Source: JAWOJF01 sp046481785
GTDB taxonomy: Bacteria > Bacteroidota > Ignavibacteria > Ignavibacteriales > Ignavibacteriaceae
Length of the DNA: 11,082 bases
Reading direction: 5' to 3'
Assembly: GCA_046481785.1 (NCBI GenBank)
Contig: JAWOJF010000157.1
Span: 1-11,082, forward strand
Part shown: in pieces, positions 1-6,193 of the stretch
Layout of the letters: each line of letters opens with the position of its first letter
Numbering within the stretch: the stretch's first letter is position 1
Position numbers and translations under genes: made by a program
The notes under the pieces: generated by a model
Told to the model about the DNA's origin: nothing
Databases searched by the model: none
The model's input: only the letters and a program-made list of their open reading frames with translations

Positions 1-320
1 TTTTTCTTTATATTGTATGTATCCACCCTGGCGGCTGCTCCCAGAAGCAGATCGCTTACATCATCAAGTCTTTTAATTAAGGCAAAAATATCTTCACGGT
101 CAAAAGGGGTGATAAATGTTTTATTAAGCCGTTTTGTTATTTTCGAGGAAATCTCATCACATCTTACTTCAAGGGGCTTCATTTTAAGAAAATTATTTTT
201 ATCGGGTACCTCAGAGTCGAAAAGATTTTCCGTGAACTTTGCCATCTCTTCTATATGTGTAATCATTTCTTTAAAATCATCAAAGTATTTTTCTTCTTTT
301 GGTAGTAGTTTTTTAAACAT
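1..320 (-). CDS. DUF47/PhoU-like phosphate transport regulator, N-terminal part (truncated by window edge)
   Basis: Reading the minus strand from ATG at 320-318 gives 106 codons with no stop before the window edge. The fragment begins MFKKLLPKEEKYFDDF and carries the DUF47 (TIGR00153, PhoU-like) hallmark RLNKTFITPFDRED at residues 64-77, followed by LDDVSDLLLGAAARVD (85-100). Family members are about 205-215 aa, so roughly half is visible. They are all-helical cytoplasmic proteins usually encoded beside a Pit-type phosphate permease and thought to modulate phosphate uptake. Such a permease could lie just left of the window, but this cannot be seen. The start is supported by the family's typical MFKKLLPKEEK opening and an AAGGGA-like sequence about 8-13 bp upstream. 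The gene is divergent from glyQS. The plus-strand reading frame over the same bases is only its antisense shadow. Confidence 0.88.
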   Translation of the reverse strand, partial: MFKKLLPKEEKYFDDFKEMITHIEEMAKFTENLFDSEVPDKNNFLKMKPLEVRCDEISSKITKRLNKTFITPFDREDIFALIKRLDDVSDLLLGAAARVDTYNIKK

Positions 321-597
321 AACTGCAGGTTCCCTTATTTTTTAGTTTTTAAACTTACGGAATCTATACTTAAAAACTGAAATTTTTCTTCATCTTTTTT
401 CTGCATTAATAATATTTGTTTCTAAAACAACGCATATTCACTCTCCTGCCTGATTTTTTAAGAGAATTTAATAGTGTGCAAAATTGTCCTGTTATTCCTG
501 ATTTTAAGCAGCAACTTAAAATTTATGATAATAGATACAGTTAAAGCATAAATTAAAACCTGAAGGTAAAAAATGCCCGTAATTTTACTGTTTTTAT

Positions 598-605
598 TAT
601 ATTTG
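598..605 (+). promoter_or_regulatory. Possible Bacteroidota-type -7 element for glyQS
   Basis: TATATTTG matches the Bacteroidota -7 consensus TAnnTTTG exactly and lies 55 bp upstream of the glyQS ATG. I see no convincing TTTG-type -33 element at the expected distance. In sequence this AT-rich, an 8-mer match is weak evidence. Confidence 0.25.
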
Positions 606-627
606 TGCTTAATTTTTATTTTATCCC

Positions 628-633
628 GAGGAG
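628..633 (+). promoter_or_regulatory. GAGGAG Shine-Dalgarno-like sequence oddly far from the glyQS ATG
   Basis: GAGGAG is the best ribosome-binding sequence upstream of glyQS, but it ends 27 nt before the ATG at 661. At a 6-nt spacing it points instead to an in-frame ATC codon at 640, which would add seven residues (IEKQKNN). The ATG at 661 is preceded by an A-rich tract, which could itself support initiation. Confidence 0.4.
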
Positions 634-660
634 TCAGCCATCGAAAAGCAAAAAAACAAT

Positions 661-2139
661 ATGAATGATGTAGAAAAAATCGTCTCTCTATCAAAACGCA
701 GAGGATTTGTATTTCAGTCAAGTGAAATTTATGGCGGCTTAAACGGCTGTTGGGATTATGGTCCGCTGGGTGTTGAACTCTTAAAGAATATTAAAGAAGA
801 GTGGTGGAAGTTTATGACTTACAGGGATGACGTGGAAGGATTGGATGCCTCAATCCTTATGCATCCGAAAGTATGGGAAGCCTCCGGCCACGTTGAGAAT
901 TTTACAGATCCAATGGTTGACTGCAAACAATGTAAAGCACGTTTCCGCGTTGATGTTCTTGCTGATATGCTTAATGAGAAGAAAAAGAAAAAAGGCCTGG
1001 ATGAGCTGAAAAAGAAACTGGAAGGTAATTCCAAACTTTTAGATGAATATGAATTTGTTCTTAGTTCTTCCAACAACGATTTGAACGAGGCTTTCAGCAG
1101 ACTTCTCGAAAAACCGGAAATAAGCGAAATGCTTCTTGCCGGAATTAATTGTCCCCAGTGCGGTAACCAAAATACATTCACTTCCGCACGCCAGTTTAAT
1201 CTTATGTTCAAAACATTTGTTGGCCCGCTTGAAGATTCTTCCGCTGTAGTTTACTTACGTCCGGAAACTGCACAGGGAATTTTTGTTAATTTTCTAAACG
1301 TACAAAGCGCAGCAAGGCAAAAACTTCCATTTGGTATTGCCCAGATTGGCAAAGCCTTCCGGAATGAGATAAATACAAAAAACTTCCTGTTCAGAACAAG
1401 GGAGTTTGAGCAGATGGAAATGCAGTTTTTTGTAAAACCGGCTGATGATAAAAAATGGTATGACTACTGGAAACAGGCACGTCTTGAATGGTTTATCTCT
1501 CTTGGTATGACAAAGGAAAAACTTCGTTATCACGACCATCCGAAAGATAAACTGGCTCATTACGCTAAAGAAGCAACCGATATTGAATATCAATTCCCGT
1601 TTGGGTGGGGTGAAATTGAAGGAATTCATAACCGTACTAATTTTGATCTAAGCAGGCATGAACAGTTTTCCGGGAAATCATTAAAATATTTTGATGAAGA
1701 ATCCAAAGAAAAATTTATTCCTTATATTATTGAAACATCCGCAGGGGCGAGCAGATCTTTTATGGCATTTTTGGTTGACTCCTATTATGAGGAAGAGGTA
1801 AAAGGTGAAATGAGATCCGTTTTAAGATTTCATCCCAGGCTTGCCCCCGTAAAGGCCGCTATTTTACCACTGGTTAATAAGGACGGAATGCCGGAAATTG
1901 CACGGCAGATTGAAAAAGACCTGAGAAGGAGACTTAAGGTATTTTATGATGATAAAGGTGCAATTGGCAGAAGATACAGGCGTCAGGATGAAGCCGGGAC
2001 TCCTTTTTCAATAACTATTGATACTCAAACCTTGAGCGATAACACAGTTACTATCCGCGAACGTGATTCGATGGAACAGATCAGAATATCTAATGATAAA
2101 ATTTTATATTATCTGCTTGAAAAATTGCATGTTGAATAA
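661..2139 (+). CDS. glyQS: Glycine--tRNA ligase, single-chain class II type
   Basis: Charges tRNA-Gly with glycine in the cytoplasm. The 492-aa length fits the alpha2-type bacterial/eukaryal GlyRS. Visible hallmarks are RRGFVFQSSEIYGGLNG near residues 13-29, DYGPLGVEL (32-40), and a Cys pair CKQC (88-91) with a second pair CPQC (164-167) that probably bind zinc. YLRPETAQGIFVNF (198-211), class II motif 2 around FRNE...FRTREFEQMEMQFF (233-257), and motif 3 ETSAGASRSFMAFL (358-371) follow. The anticodon-binding domain covers about 390-492, ending with GTPFSITID and DTVTIRERDS-like blocks. A Lys-rich stretch (107-119) sits in the insertion between the Cys pairs. ATG at 661 was chosen because family members begin a few residues before KRRGF; the odd upstream GAGGAG makes an ATC start at 640 a remote alternative. 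A secreted FN3-like protein follows 12 bp downstream. Confidence 0.97.
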   Translation: MNDVEKIVSLSKRRGFVFQSSEIYGGLNGCWDYGPLGVELLKNIKEEWWKFMTYRDDVEGLDASILMHPKVWEASGHVENFTDPMVDCKQCKARFRVDVLADMLNEKKKKKGLDELKKKLEGNSKLLDEYEFVLSSSNNDLNEAFSRLLEKPEISEMLLAGINCPQCGNQNTFTSARQFNLMFKTFVGPLEDSSAVVYLRPETAQGIFVNFLNVQSAARQKLPFGIAQIGKAFRNEINTKNFLFRTREFEQMEMQFFVKPADDKKWYDYWKQARLEWFISLGMTKEKLRYHDHPKDKLAHYAKEATDIEYQFPFGWGEIEGIHNRTNFDLSRHEQFSGKSLKYFDEESKEKFIPYIIETSAGASRSFMAFLVDSYYEEEVKGEMRSVLRFHPRLAPVKAAILPLVNKDGMPEIARQIEKDLRRRLKVFYDDKGAIGRRYRRQDEAGTPFSITIDTQTLSDNTVTIRERDSMEQIRISNDKILYYLLEKLHVE

Positions 2140-2151
2140 TATGGAGATATT

Positions 2152-3021
2152 ATGATAAAACGGGAAACCAAGCATCTTATTACGGTTTTAACAATTTTTA
2201 CAGTTAGCCTTGCCTTAATTGGAGGTGACTGCACTACTGAAAGTGAACCCGGACTTGTATCTTTACCCTCTCCTCCAACCAGTTTAACTTTGTCTCTTGA
2301 GGCTGGTGCAGGGGGCAGTTCATACTCTGTTGTTACCTGGAACCCCTCGGCAGATGAAAACAGGGAAGATTTTGAAAGTTACAGAGTGTCTACTTATACT
2401 GTAGATACAAACAATGTAAACATTGCGTTGGTTAAAGATAGTATAACCAGCAAGCAGACCCATACCATGCAGATTCATGATATTCAGAGAGGTACTCGGT
2501 ATATAACACGTGTTGCGGGAGTTTTAGAAGACGGTACCAACGGCAATCCCATTGCAACCACTGCCTATGGCGGTGTATTCTACAATAACAATGGATCAAT
2601 AGATGAGTTTATAGAATCGGGACCTGCACAAAGCGGCTATGGCTGGGATCCTGTTACAGGTAATGGTGTGCAGTATGCTTTTACGGAAGAGAATCTGCCT
2701 TTAATAGACTTACATCTTACTATGGAGAGTGACCAGTTAATGTTTAAATCTCCAAACCAGGTTCATACCAGTGGTAAGGTAACATTTATTGATTCCATCG
2801 GGGCAGGCTCTGCTGCATTTTCTAATACAAATCTGCAGGAACCTGCAGGTACATCTGTTCCGGTAAGCGATGAAAACGTTTATTTATTAAAACTTAGCGG
2901 AAATAACTATATAAAATTGTGGGTAAAAGAAATAGGACAGATAGGAGATCCACCATATTCAAATGTAAGGTTTGAATATAAAGTTCAGCCGATAGAAGGT
3001 ATGAGAATTTTAAAAAGATAA
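2152..3021 (+). CDS. Secreted fibronectin type III-like protein of unknown function
   Basis: A 289-aa protein with an export signal: a basic n-region (MIKRETKH) and hydrophobic core to about residue 25. Cys27 lies in ...ALIGGDC, but Asp at -1 makes a poor lipobox, so lipoprotein status is doubtful. Residues about 40-140 look like one FN3 domain: the core Trp in SVVTWNPS (W63), the SYRVSTY strand, and TRYITRVAGV near the end. The C-terminal half (about 145-289) is beta-rich. Its pattern YLLKLSGNNYIKLWVKEI then FEYKVQP faintly resembles HmuY-like or other Bacteroidota cell-surface beta-sandwich domains, but I do not recognise it. ATG at 2152 follows GGAG at 2143-2146. It is probably co-transcribed with glyQS (12-bp gap), although no functional link is evident. 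The unit ends at the terminator at 3050-3097. Confidence 0.85.
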   Translation: MIKRETKHLITVLTIFTVSLALIGGDCTTESEPGLVSLPSPPTSLTLSLEAGAGGSSYSVVTWNPSADENREDFESYRVSTYTVDTNNVNIALVKDSITSKQTHTMQIHDIQRGTRYITRVAGVLEDGTNGNPIATTAYGGVFYNNNGSIDEFIESGPAQSGYGWDPVTGNGVQYAFTEENLPLIDLHLTMESDQLMFKSPNQVHTSGKVTFIDSIGAGSAAFSNTNLQEPAGTSVPVSDENVYLLKLSGNNYIKLWVKEIGQIGDPPYSNVRFEYKVQPIEGMRILKR

Positions 3022-3049
3022 CTGCAACTTTTGTTCCCTGATGATGTAT

Positions 3050-3097
3050 AAACGGAGAAATGATTAAGTTAAAGCTTGTTGTTTCTCCGTTTTATTT
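3050..3097 (+). terminator. Intrinsic terminator of the glyQS unit
   Basis: A perfect 11-bp inverted repeat AAACGGAGAAA (3050-3060) / TTTCTCCGTTT (3082-3092) encloses a 21-nt loop and runs into TTTTATTTTATT on the plus strand. It starts 28 bp after the FN3-like gene stop. A smaller GGGC-TTTA-GCCC hairpin (3105-3116) follows directly and may be an add-on or unrelated. Confidence 0.78.
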
Positions 3098-3146
3098 TAT
3101 TGCCGGGCTTTAGCCCTGATTATAATCAAGTGTTATGCATTTAACT

Positions 3147-3151
3147 AAAGG
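3147..3151 (+). promoter_or_regulatory. AAAGG ribosome-binding site supporting a TTG start
   Basis: AAAGG lies 6 nt before TTG at 3158-3160. It decides the start of the TPR gene, because no ATG precedes the signal peptide and the first in-frame ATG is about 150 bp inside. Confidence 0.6.
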
Positions 3152-3157
3152 TATTAA

Positions 3158-4297
3158 TTGAAACTTTTTCTAATAATATTATTTTTAACCGGAATTACCT
3201 CCTTATATCCGCAAGGCGATACATTCGACTCACTTACACAAAAAGGCATTAAAGAAATTTATAATATAAAATTCGATCATGCTGAAACAACATTCCGGCA
3301 GTTAATGGCTGATTATCCCGCCCATCCCGCCGGCAGATTCTTTCTTGCTATGATTGACTGGTGGAAAATTCTGCTTGATACTGATAATGAAACTTATGAT
3401 GATATTTTCTTTGAGAAACTTGAAGATGTAATATACCAGTGCGATGAAATTCTTGATAAAGAACCTGATAATGTTGATGCCCTGTTTTTTAAAGGCGGAG
3501 CAATTGGCTTTAGAGGCAGGCTGCGTGCTTACCGGGAAAGCTGGATAAAAGCTGCGGATGACGGCAGGGAGGCGCTTCCTATAGTAGAACGTGCATCTCT
3601 GCTTGAACCTTCTAATGTTGATGTTCTGCTTGGCTTTGGAATTTATAATTATTATGCTTCGGTTATTCCTGAACAATATCCTTTATTAAAGCCTTTAATG
3701 ATCTTTTTCCCCTCAAGTAACAAAGAAAAGGGAATCCAGCAGCTCACCAACACTGCAATGAATGGAAAGTATGCTAAGTATGAAGCAAGATATTTTTTAA
3801 CCACGCTGTATTATAACTATGAAAATAATGCTTACAAGGCTTCTGAGTTTGCAGAAATGCTTGTGAATGATTTTCCCGATAATCCTGTATTTCAAAGGTG
3901 GTGGGGAAGAATTGCTGCAAAGAGAGGTGATTTTTCAATGGCATCAAATATTTTTATAAATGTACTTGAAAAAGGTGAGAAGAATTACCATGGGTATACG
4001 TCTAAAAATGTAATACGTGAAGCTGCATATTATGTAGGACTCCAGTACAGGAATATGAAACAACTTGATTCTGCAAAAACCTATTTTCAGAAATGTATTG
4101 ATGTTTCAAAAGATATTGATAAAAAGGAGGAATCAGGTTTTATGATTAACGCCGTTCTTTATCTTGGTATGGTAAATGATCTCCAGGGAAACAGGGATGA
4201 GGCGGTTGACTACTATGAACAGCTTCTGGATATGCGGGAATACGGCAGGTCCCATTCCCTGGCAAAAACTTATCTTGAAACTCCTTATAAGGATTAA
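3158..4297 (+). CDS. Secreted tetratricopeptide-repeat (TPR) protein
   Basis: A 379-aa protein beginning at TTG. It opens with a signal peptide (MKLFLIILFLTGITSLYPQ, cleavage probably near Q19/G20), so it should be periplasmic or envelope-associated. The rest is alpha-helical with degenerate TPR-like helix pairs at roughly 27-60 (IYNIKFDHAETTFRQL), 85-115, 136-165 (ALPIVERASLLEPSNVDVL), 205-240, 245-275, 287-320 and 333-365 (GNRDEAVDYYEQLLDM). The arrangement recalls the TPR39/Iml2-like pattern of a broad helical array with long insertions, but I cannot assign it firmly. TPR arrays are protein-interaction scaffolds, and no catalytic motif is visible. It stands between the glyQS terminator and an envelope-protein gene with its own promoter-like sequence, so it may be transcribed alone. 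The palindromic TGATTATAATCA at 3117-3128 contains a TATAAT that could be its -10. Confidence 0.85.
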   Translation: MKLFLIILFLTGITSLYPQGDTFDSLTQKGIKEIYNIKFDHAETTFRQLMADYPAHPAGRFFLAMIDWWKILLDTDNETYDDIFFEKLEDVIYQCDEILDKEPDNVDALFFKGGAIGFRGRLRAYRESWIKAADDGREALPIVERASLLEPSNVDVLLGFGIYNYYASVIPEQYPLLKPLMIFFPSSNKEKGIQQLTNTAMNGKYAKYEARYFLTTLYYNYENNAYKASEFAEMLVNDFPDNPVFQRWWGRIAAKRGDFSMASNIFINVLEKGEKNYHGYTSKNVIREAAYYVGLQYRNMKQLDSAKTYFQKCIDVSKDIDKKEESGFMINAVLYLGMVNDLQGNRDEAVDYYEQLLDMREYGRSHSLAKTYLETPYKD

Positions 4298-4358
4298 TAA
4301 CGTATTGAGATATTGTACGTAATAGTGAGATTTATAAATCAGGGTTTTATTATAATTA

Positions 4359-4386
4359 TTGTTAAATTCGCCTAAGACTTTATAAT
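4359..4386 (+). promoter_or_regulatory. Sigma70-like promoter for the putative outer-membrane protein gene
   Basis: TTGTTA (4359-4364) and TATAAT (4381-4386) are separated by 16 bp. Transcription would begin near 4393, giving a 9-nt leader to ATG 4402 or a 36-nt leader containing AAGG to ATG 4429. The -10 is a perfect match, but the region is AT-rich and the -35 matches only 4 of 6 bases. Confidence 0.4.
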
Positions 4387-4428
4387 AATTTTGGCAGAAT
4401 AATGTTGACTAAATCAAGGTACTGCAAT

Positions 4429-5277
4429 ATGGGGAAATCAATAATTCAAACCTGTTTTTCAGCTCTTCTTTTAACAATACTTATTTCTTTTCAAAACACA
4501 TTCGCTCAGGATGAGATATCCGATTCAATTGAAATATACCTGATTGAAAATTTCGTAACCCCTGAAGTTCCGCACACATTTATGGTTTCGTTTTTTACAA
4601 GCAGTCCGGTAAAATCAAGTATAATTATTAATGGAAATATCGATTATAAGGTATCCGACGATTACCAGGAAAACCATGAAGCTGAAATTGACCTGACAAA
4701 ATTTGAGTTTGATGATATATACATACCATTTGTTATAGTTGTTGAAGATTCTGCGGGAAATATTTTTCAGAGTGAAAACTTTGATTTTGAGTTTCCAATG
4801 GAAACAAAAATTGAAAGTGAATCGAATTTCCTTTTTTTGTGTCTCTTCGGCGGAGCTGTTTTTGGTCTGCCCGCTCCTGCCCTGGTTAAGTGGGATAATG
4901 AAACATATTTCAGTTTAACCAAAGAAATTCCGCTTATATTTATTCGTTCTTCAGGATATGCCTATCCTTCAGGATATTTTTCGCTGGAGTACTCGCATAT
5001 ATTTAAAGGTCCGGTAAAAAACTTTTTCAGAGTGGGTTACAAACATCTGATCGAAATACCCGGACTTGAATATGTTTCTCCCGGAATAAACGGCTTTACA
5101 AATTTTAAAGGATTTAATGGTATCAGTCCTGAGGTCTCTTTAGGACTTTTCAGAATCTTCAATACTTTTACCGTGTATACCCGTTACAGGTATAATGCAA
5201 AACCCGGAGAAGCTGGGAGTGAGTTTTCCGAAATTTCTCTTGGGCTGTATTCCGGCTTTTTTGCTATTTATTTATAA
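4429..5277 (+). CDS. Putative outer-membrane/envelope protein of unknown function
   Basis: I do not recognise this 282-aa protein. It has a clear signal peptide (MGKSIIQTCFSALLLTILIS..., likely cut after TFAQ at residue 27). Residues about 30-120 resemble an Ig-like beta-sandwich: alternating strands with SIIINGNIDYKV and PFVIVVEDSAGN. From about 125 on there are many short aromatic/glycine-rich strands (YFSLEYSHIF, NFFRVGYKHL, TFTVYTRYRYN), and the chain ends in LGLYSGFFAIYL. Alternating aromatic strands and a hydrophobic C-terminus suggest a small outer-membrane beta-barrel; this is inference. ATG 4429 is preferred because AAGG lies 9 nt upstream, the signal peptide is cleaner, and a start at 4402 would leave only a very short leader after the predicted promoter. 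An in-frame ATG at 4402 (nine more residues) is the alternative. No terminator hairpin is obvious downstream. Confidence 0.8.
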   Translation: MGKSIIQTCFSALLLTILISFQNTFAQDEISDSIEIYLIENFVTPEVPHTFMVSFFTSSPVKSSIIINGNIDYKVSDDYQENHEAEIDLTKFEFDDIYIPFVIVVEDSAGNIFQSENFDFEFPMETKIESESNFLFLCLFGGAVFGLPAPALVKWDNETYFSLTKEIPLIFIRSSGYAYPSGYFSLEYSHIFKGPVKNFFRVGYKHLIEIPGLEYVSPGINGFTNFKGFNGISPEVSLGLFRIFNTFTVYTRYRYNAKPGEAGSEFSEISLGLYSGFFAIYL

Positions 5278-5316
5278 TTATAATTATCGGCTGGTTGTTA
5301 TTAGAGGTTCAGAATT

Positions 5317-5374
5317 GTCATGCTTAGCCTGCTTTAGCTCTTCTTAATTTAACAAGAACCCGAAACAAGTTCAG
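5317..5374. repeat. Eroded long imperfect hairpin, likely a degenerate interspersed repeat
   Basis: The left arm GTCATGCTTAGCCTGCTTTA (5317-5336, continuing to about 5345) can pair imperfectly, with wobbles and a gap, with the right arm AAGAACCCGAAACAAGTTCA (5354-5373). The wording (GTCATGCT..., ...CGAAACAAGTTCAG) resembles a common environmental-bacterial intergenic repeat of the form GTCATGCTGA...ACAAGTTCAGCATGAC that I recall from other genomes. That identification is from memory, not a search. Confidence 0.4.
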
Positions 5375-5390
5375 AAAAATTATTACCAAC

Positions 5391-5417
5391 GTATAAACCT
5401 CTCGTCCTTAACAGGAC
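5391..5417 (-). repeat. REP-like unit, inverted orientation
   Basis: On the minus strand this reads GTCCTGTTAAGGAC followed by GAGAGGTTTATAC. It is a perfect 5-bp stem with loop GTTA, then the GGTTTATA tail shared with the unit at 5452-5478. It faces the two direct units downstream, giving an inverted arrangement as in BIMEs (mosaics of REP units). Confidence 0.55.
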
Positions 5418-5451
5418 CAAAAAAAATCATTTGGATATCATATCTTGAAAA

Positions 5452-5530
5452 ATCCCGTCAGAGATGTAAGGTTTATAGTAGTGCAATAACACAAAGAACC
5501 AAAGTTCCGTTAGGAACGATACAATAGAGA
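5452..5530 (+). repeat. REP-like composite repeat, copy 1 (two units)
   Basis: Unit A starts ATCCCGTCAGAGAT (5452-5465) and is followed by the GTAAGGTTTATAG tail. Unit B is GTTCCGTTAGGAAC (5504-5517; perfect 5-bp stem, loop GTTA) followed by GATACAATAGAG. Copy 2 at 9743-9821, in the opposite orientation, shares 16-nt identities GATGTAAGGTTTATAG and AAAGTTCCGTTAGGAA and almost the same unit spacing (52 versus 50 nt). The sequence between the units is not conserved. Confidence 0.75.
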
Positions 5531-5650
5531 TTCTGTTCTGTTAGTCTAATCAACATTTTGGACTGCTCTTGTATCCGGCGTGCTTTGCAAGTCATCAAAT
5601 AATCGGAACTTGAATAATCTAAGTTAATTACATAATTTTCTTTCATTACA

Positions 5651-5664
5651 GATAATAATTATAA
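5651..5664 (-). promoter_or_regulatory. PerR/Fur-box-like sequence upstream of bcp (weak)
   Basis: The minus strand reads TTATAATTATTATC. Against the PerR box TTATAATnATTATAA, all specified bases match through ATTAT, and the last two (reading on into the flanking CT) do not. It ends 16 bp before the bcp ATG. Similar AT-rich strings occur elsewhere in the window (near 4350 and 5273), so chance is a real possibility. Confidence 0.25.
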
Positions 5665-5680
5665 CCTGCCGGAGAAAAGT

Positions 5681-6139
5681 ATGCTTGAAGAAGGAAAAAA
5701 AGCGCCTGATTTTAAATTGAAAAACCAGGATGGAAAAGAAATTTCATTATCGGATTTTAAGGGAAAAAAGGTTATCCTTTATTTTTATCCCAAAGATGAT
5801 ACACCCGGATGTACAAAAGAAGCCTGCAGTTTCAGAGATGATTTTCCTAAATTCGAAAATGTTGATGCAGTAATTCTGGGTGTTAGTCCCGATTCAGTTA
5901 AATCTCATAAAAAATTTATTGAAAAACATAATCTTCCATTCAATCTTCTTAGTGATGAAAGTAAGGAAATGCTGGAAAAGTATGGAGTTTGGAAGGAAAA
6001 AAGTATGTATGGTAAAAAATATATGGGCGTTGAAAGAACCACATACATCATTGACGAAGAAGGAAAAATCAAAAAAATATTTAACAAAGTTAAGGTTCCT
6101 GACCATAATAAAGATGTTATGGAAGCATTAAATAAATAG
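5681..6139 (+). CDS. bcp: Peroxiredoxin, Bcp/PrxQ type (thiol peroxidase)
   Basis: A cytoplasmic thiol peroxidase that reduces H2O2 and organic hydroperoxides using thioredoxin-type reductants. At 152 aa it matches the usual Bcp length. It opens with GKKAPDFKLKNQDGKEISLSD, then the core VILYFYPKDDTPGCTKEAC. C44 in TPGC is the peroxidatic cysteine and C49, five residues on, is the resolving cysteine of the atypical 2-Cys Bcp arrangement. The catalytic Arg is in VERTTYIID (R119). ATG 5681 has GGAG at 5671-5674 with 6-nt spacing. The pterin cluster begins 54 bp downstream on the same strand, so bcp could be its first gene, although no terminator or promoter in the gap settles this. Linkage may be incidental, or may reflect the oxygen sensitivity of tetrahydropterins (speculation). 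Confidence 0.96.
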   Translation: MLEEGKKAPDFKLKNQDGKEISLSDFKGKKVILYFYPKDDTPGCTKEACSFRDDFPKFENVDAVILGVSPDSVKSHKKFIEKHNLPFNLLSDESKEMLEKYGVWKEKSMYGKKYMGVERTTYIIDEEGKIKKIFNKVKVPDHNKDVMEALNK

Positions 6140-6193
6140 TTTTAAATCAGAAGATCCTTTAAATAATTATTTATTACAAACTTATGGTATCGG

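Larger units (their letters stand above)
321..660. other. Divergent intergenic region between the DUF47 gene and glyQS
   Basis: This 340-bp AT-rich stretch holds no convincing gene. A perfect 8-bp inverted repeat with a 6-nt loop (ATTTTAAG-CAGCAA-CTTAAAAT) lies at 501-522. It is AT-rich with no T-tract, so it could be an operator or chance rather than a terminator. I see no T-box leader or other recognisable aminoacyl-tRNA-synthetase leader in front of glyQS. The promoters for both divergent genes must lie here. Confidence 0.5.
5278..5680. other. Repeat-bearing intergenic region upstream of bcp
   Basis: A 403-bp gap with no supportable gene. It contains an eroded long hairpin (5317-5374), an inverted REP-like unit (5391-5417), a direct pair of REP-like units (5452-5530), and an AT-rich zone with a PerR/Fur-box-like sequence just before bcp. 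Stops occur in every frame I inspected, and no RNA gene fold is recognisable. Confidence 0.6.

Noticed and set aside
13..345. Plus-strand 110-aa reading frame at the left edge
   Set aside because: It is antisense to the DUF47 gene, whose minus-strand frame carries unmistakable family motifs and continues off the window.
819..1211. Minus-strand 130-aa reading frame inside glyQS
   Set aside because: Serine/phenylalanine-rich shadow of the Lys/Glu-rich GlyRS coding strand; no family features or start signal.
4329..4340. Palindrome GATTTATAAATC as a terminator or operator
   Set aside because: Short and AT-only with no T-tract or repeat partner; expected by chance in such AT-rich DNA.
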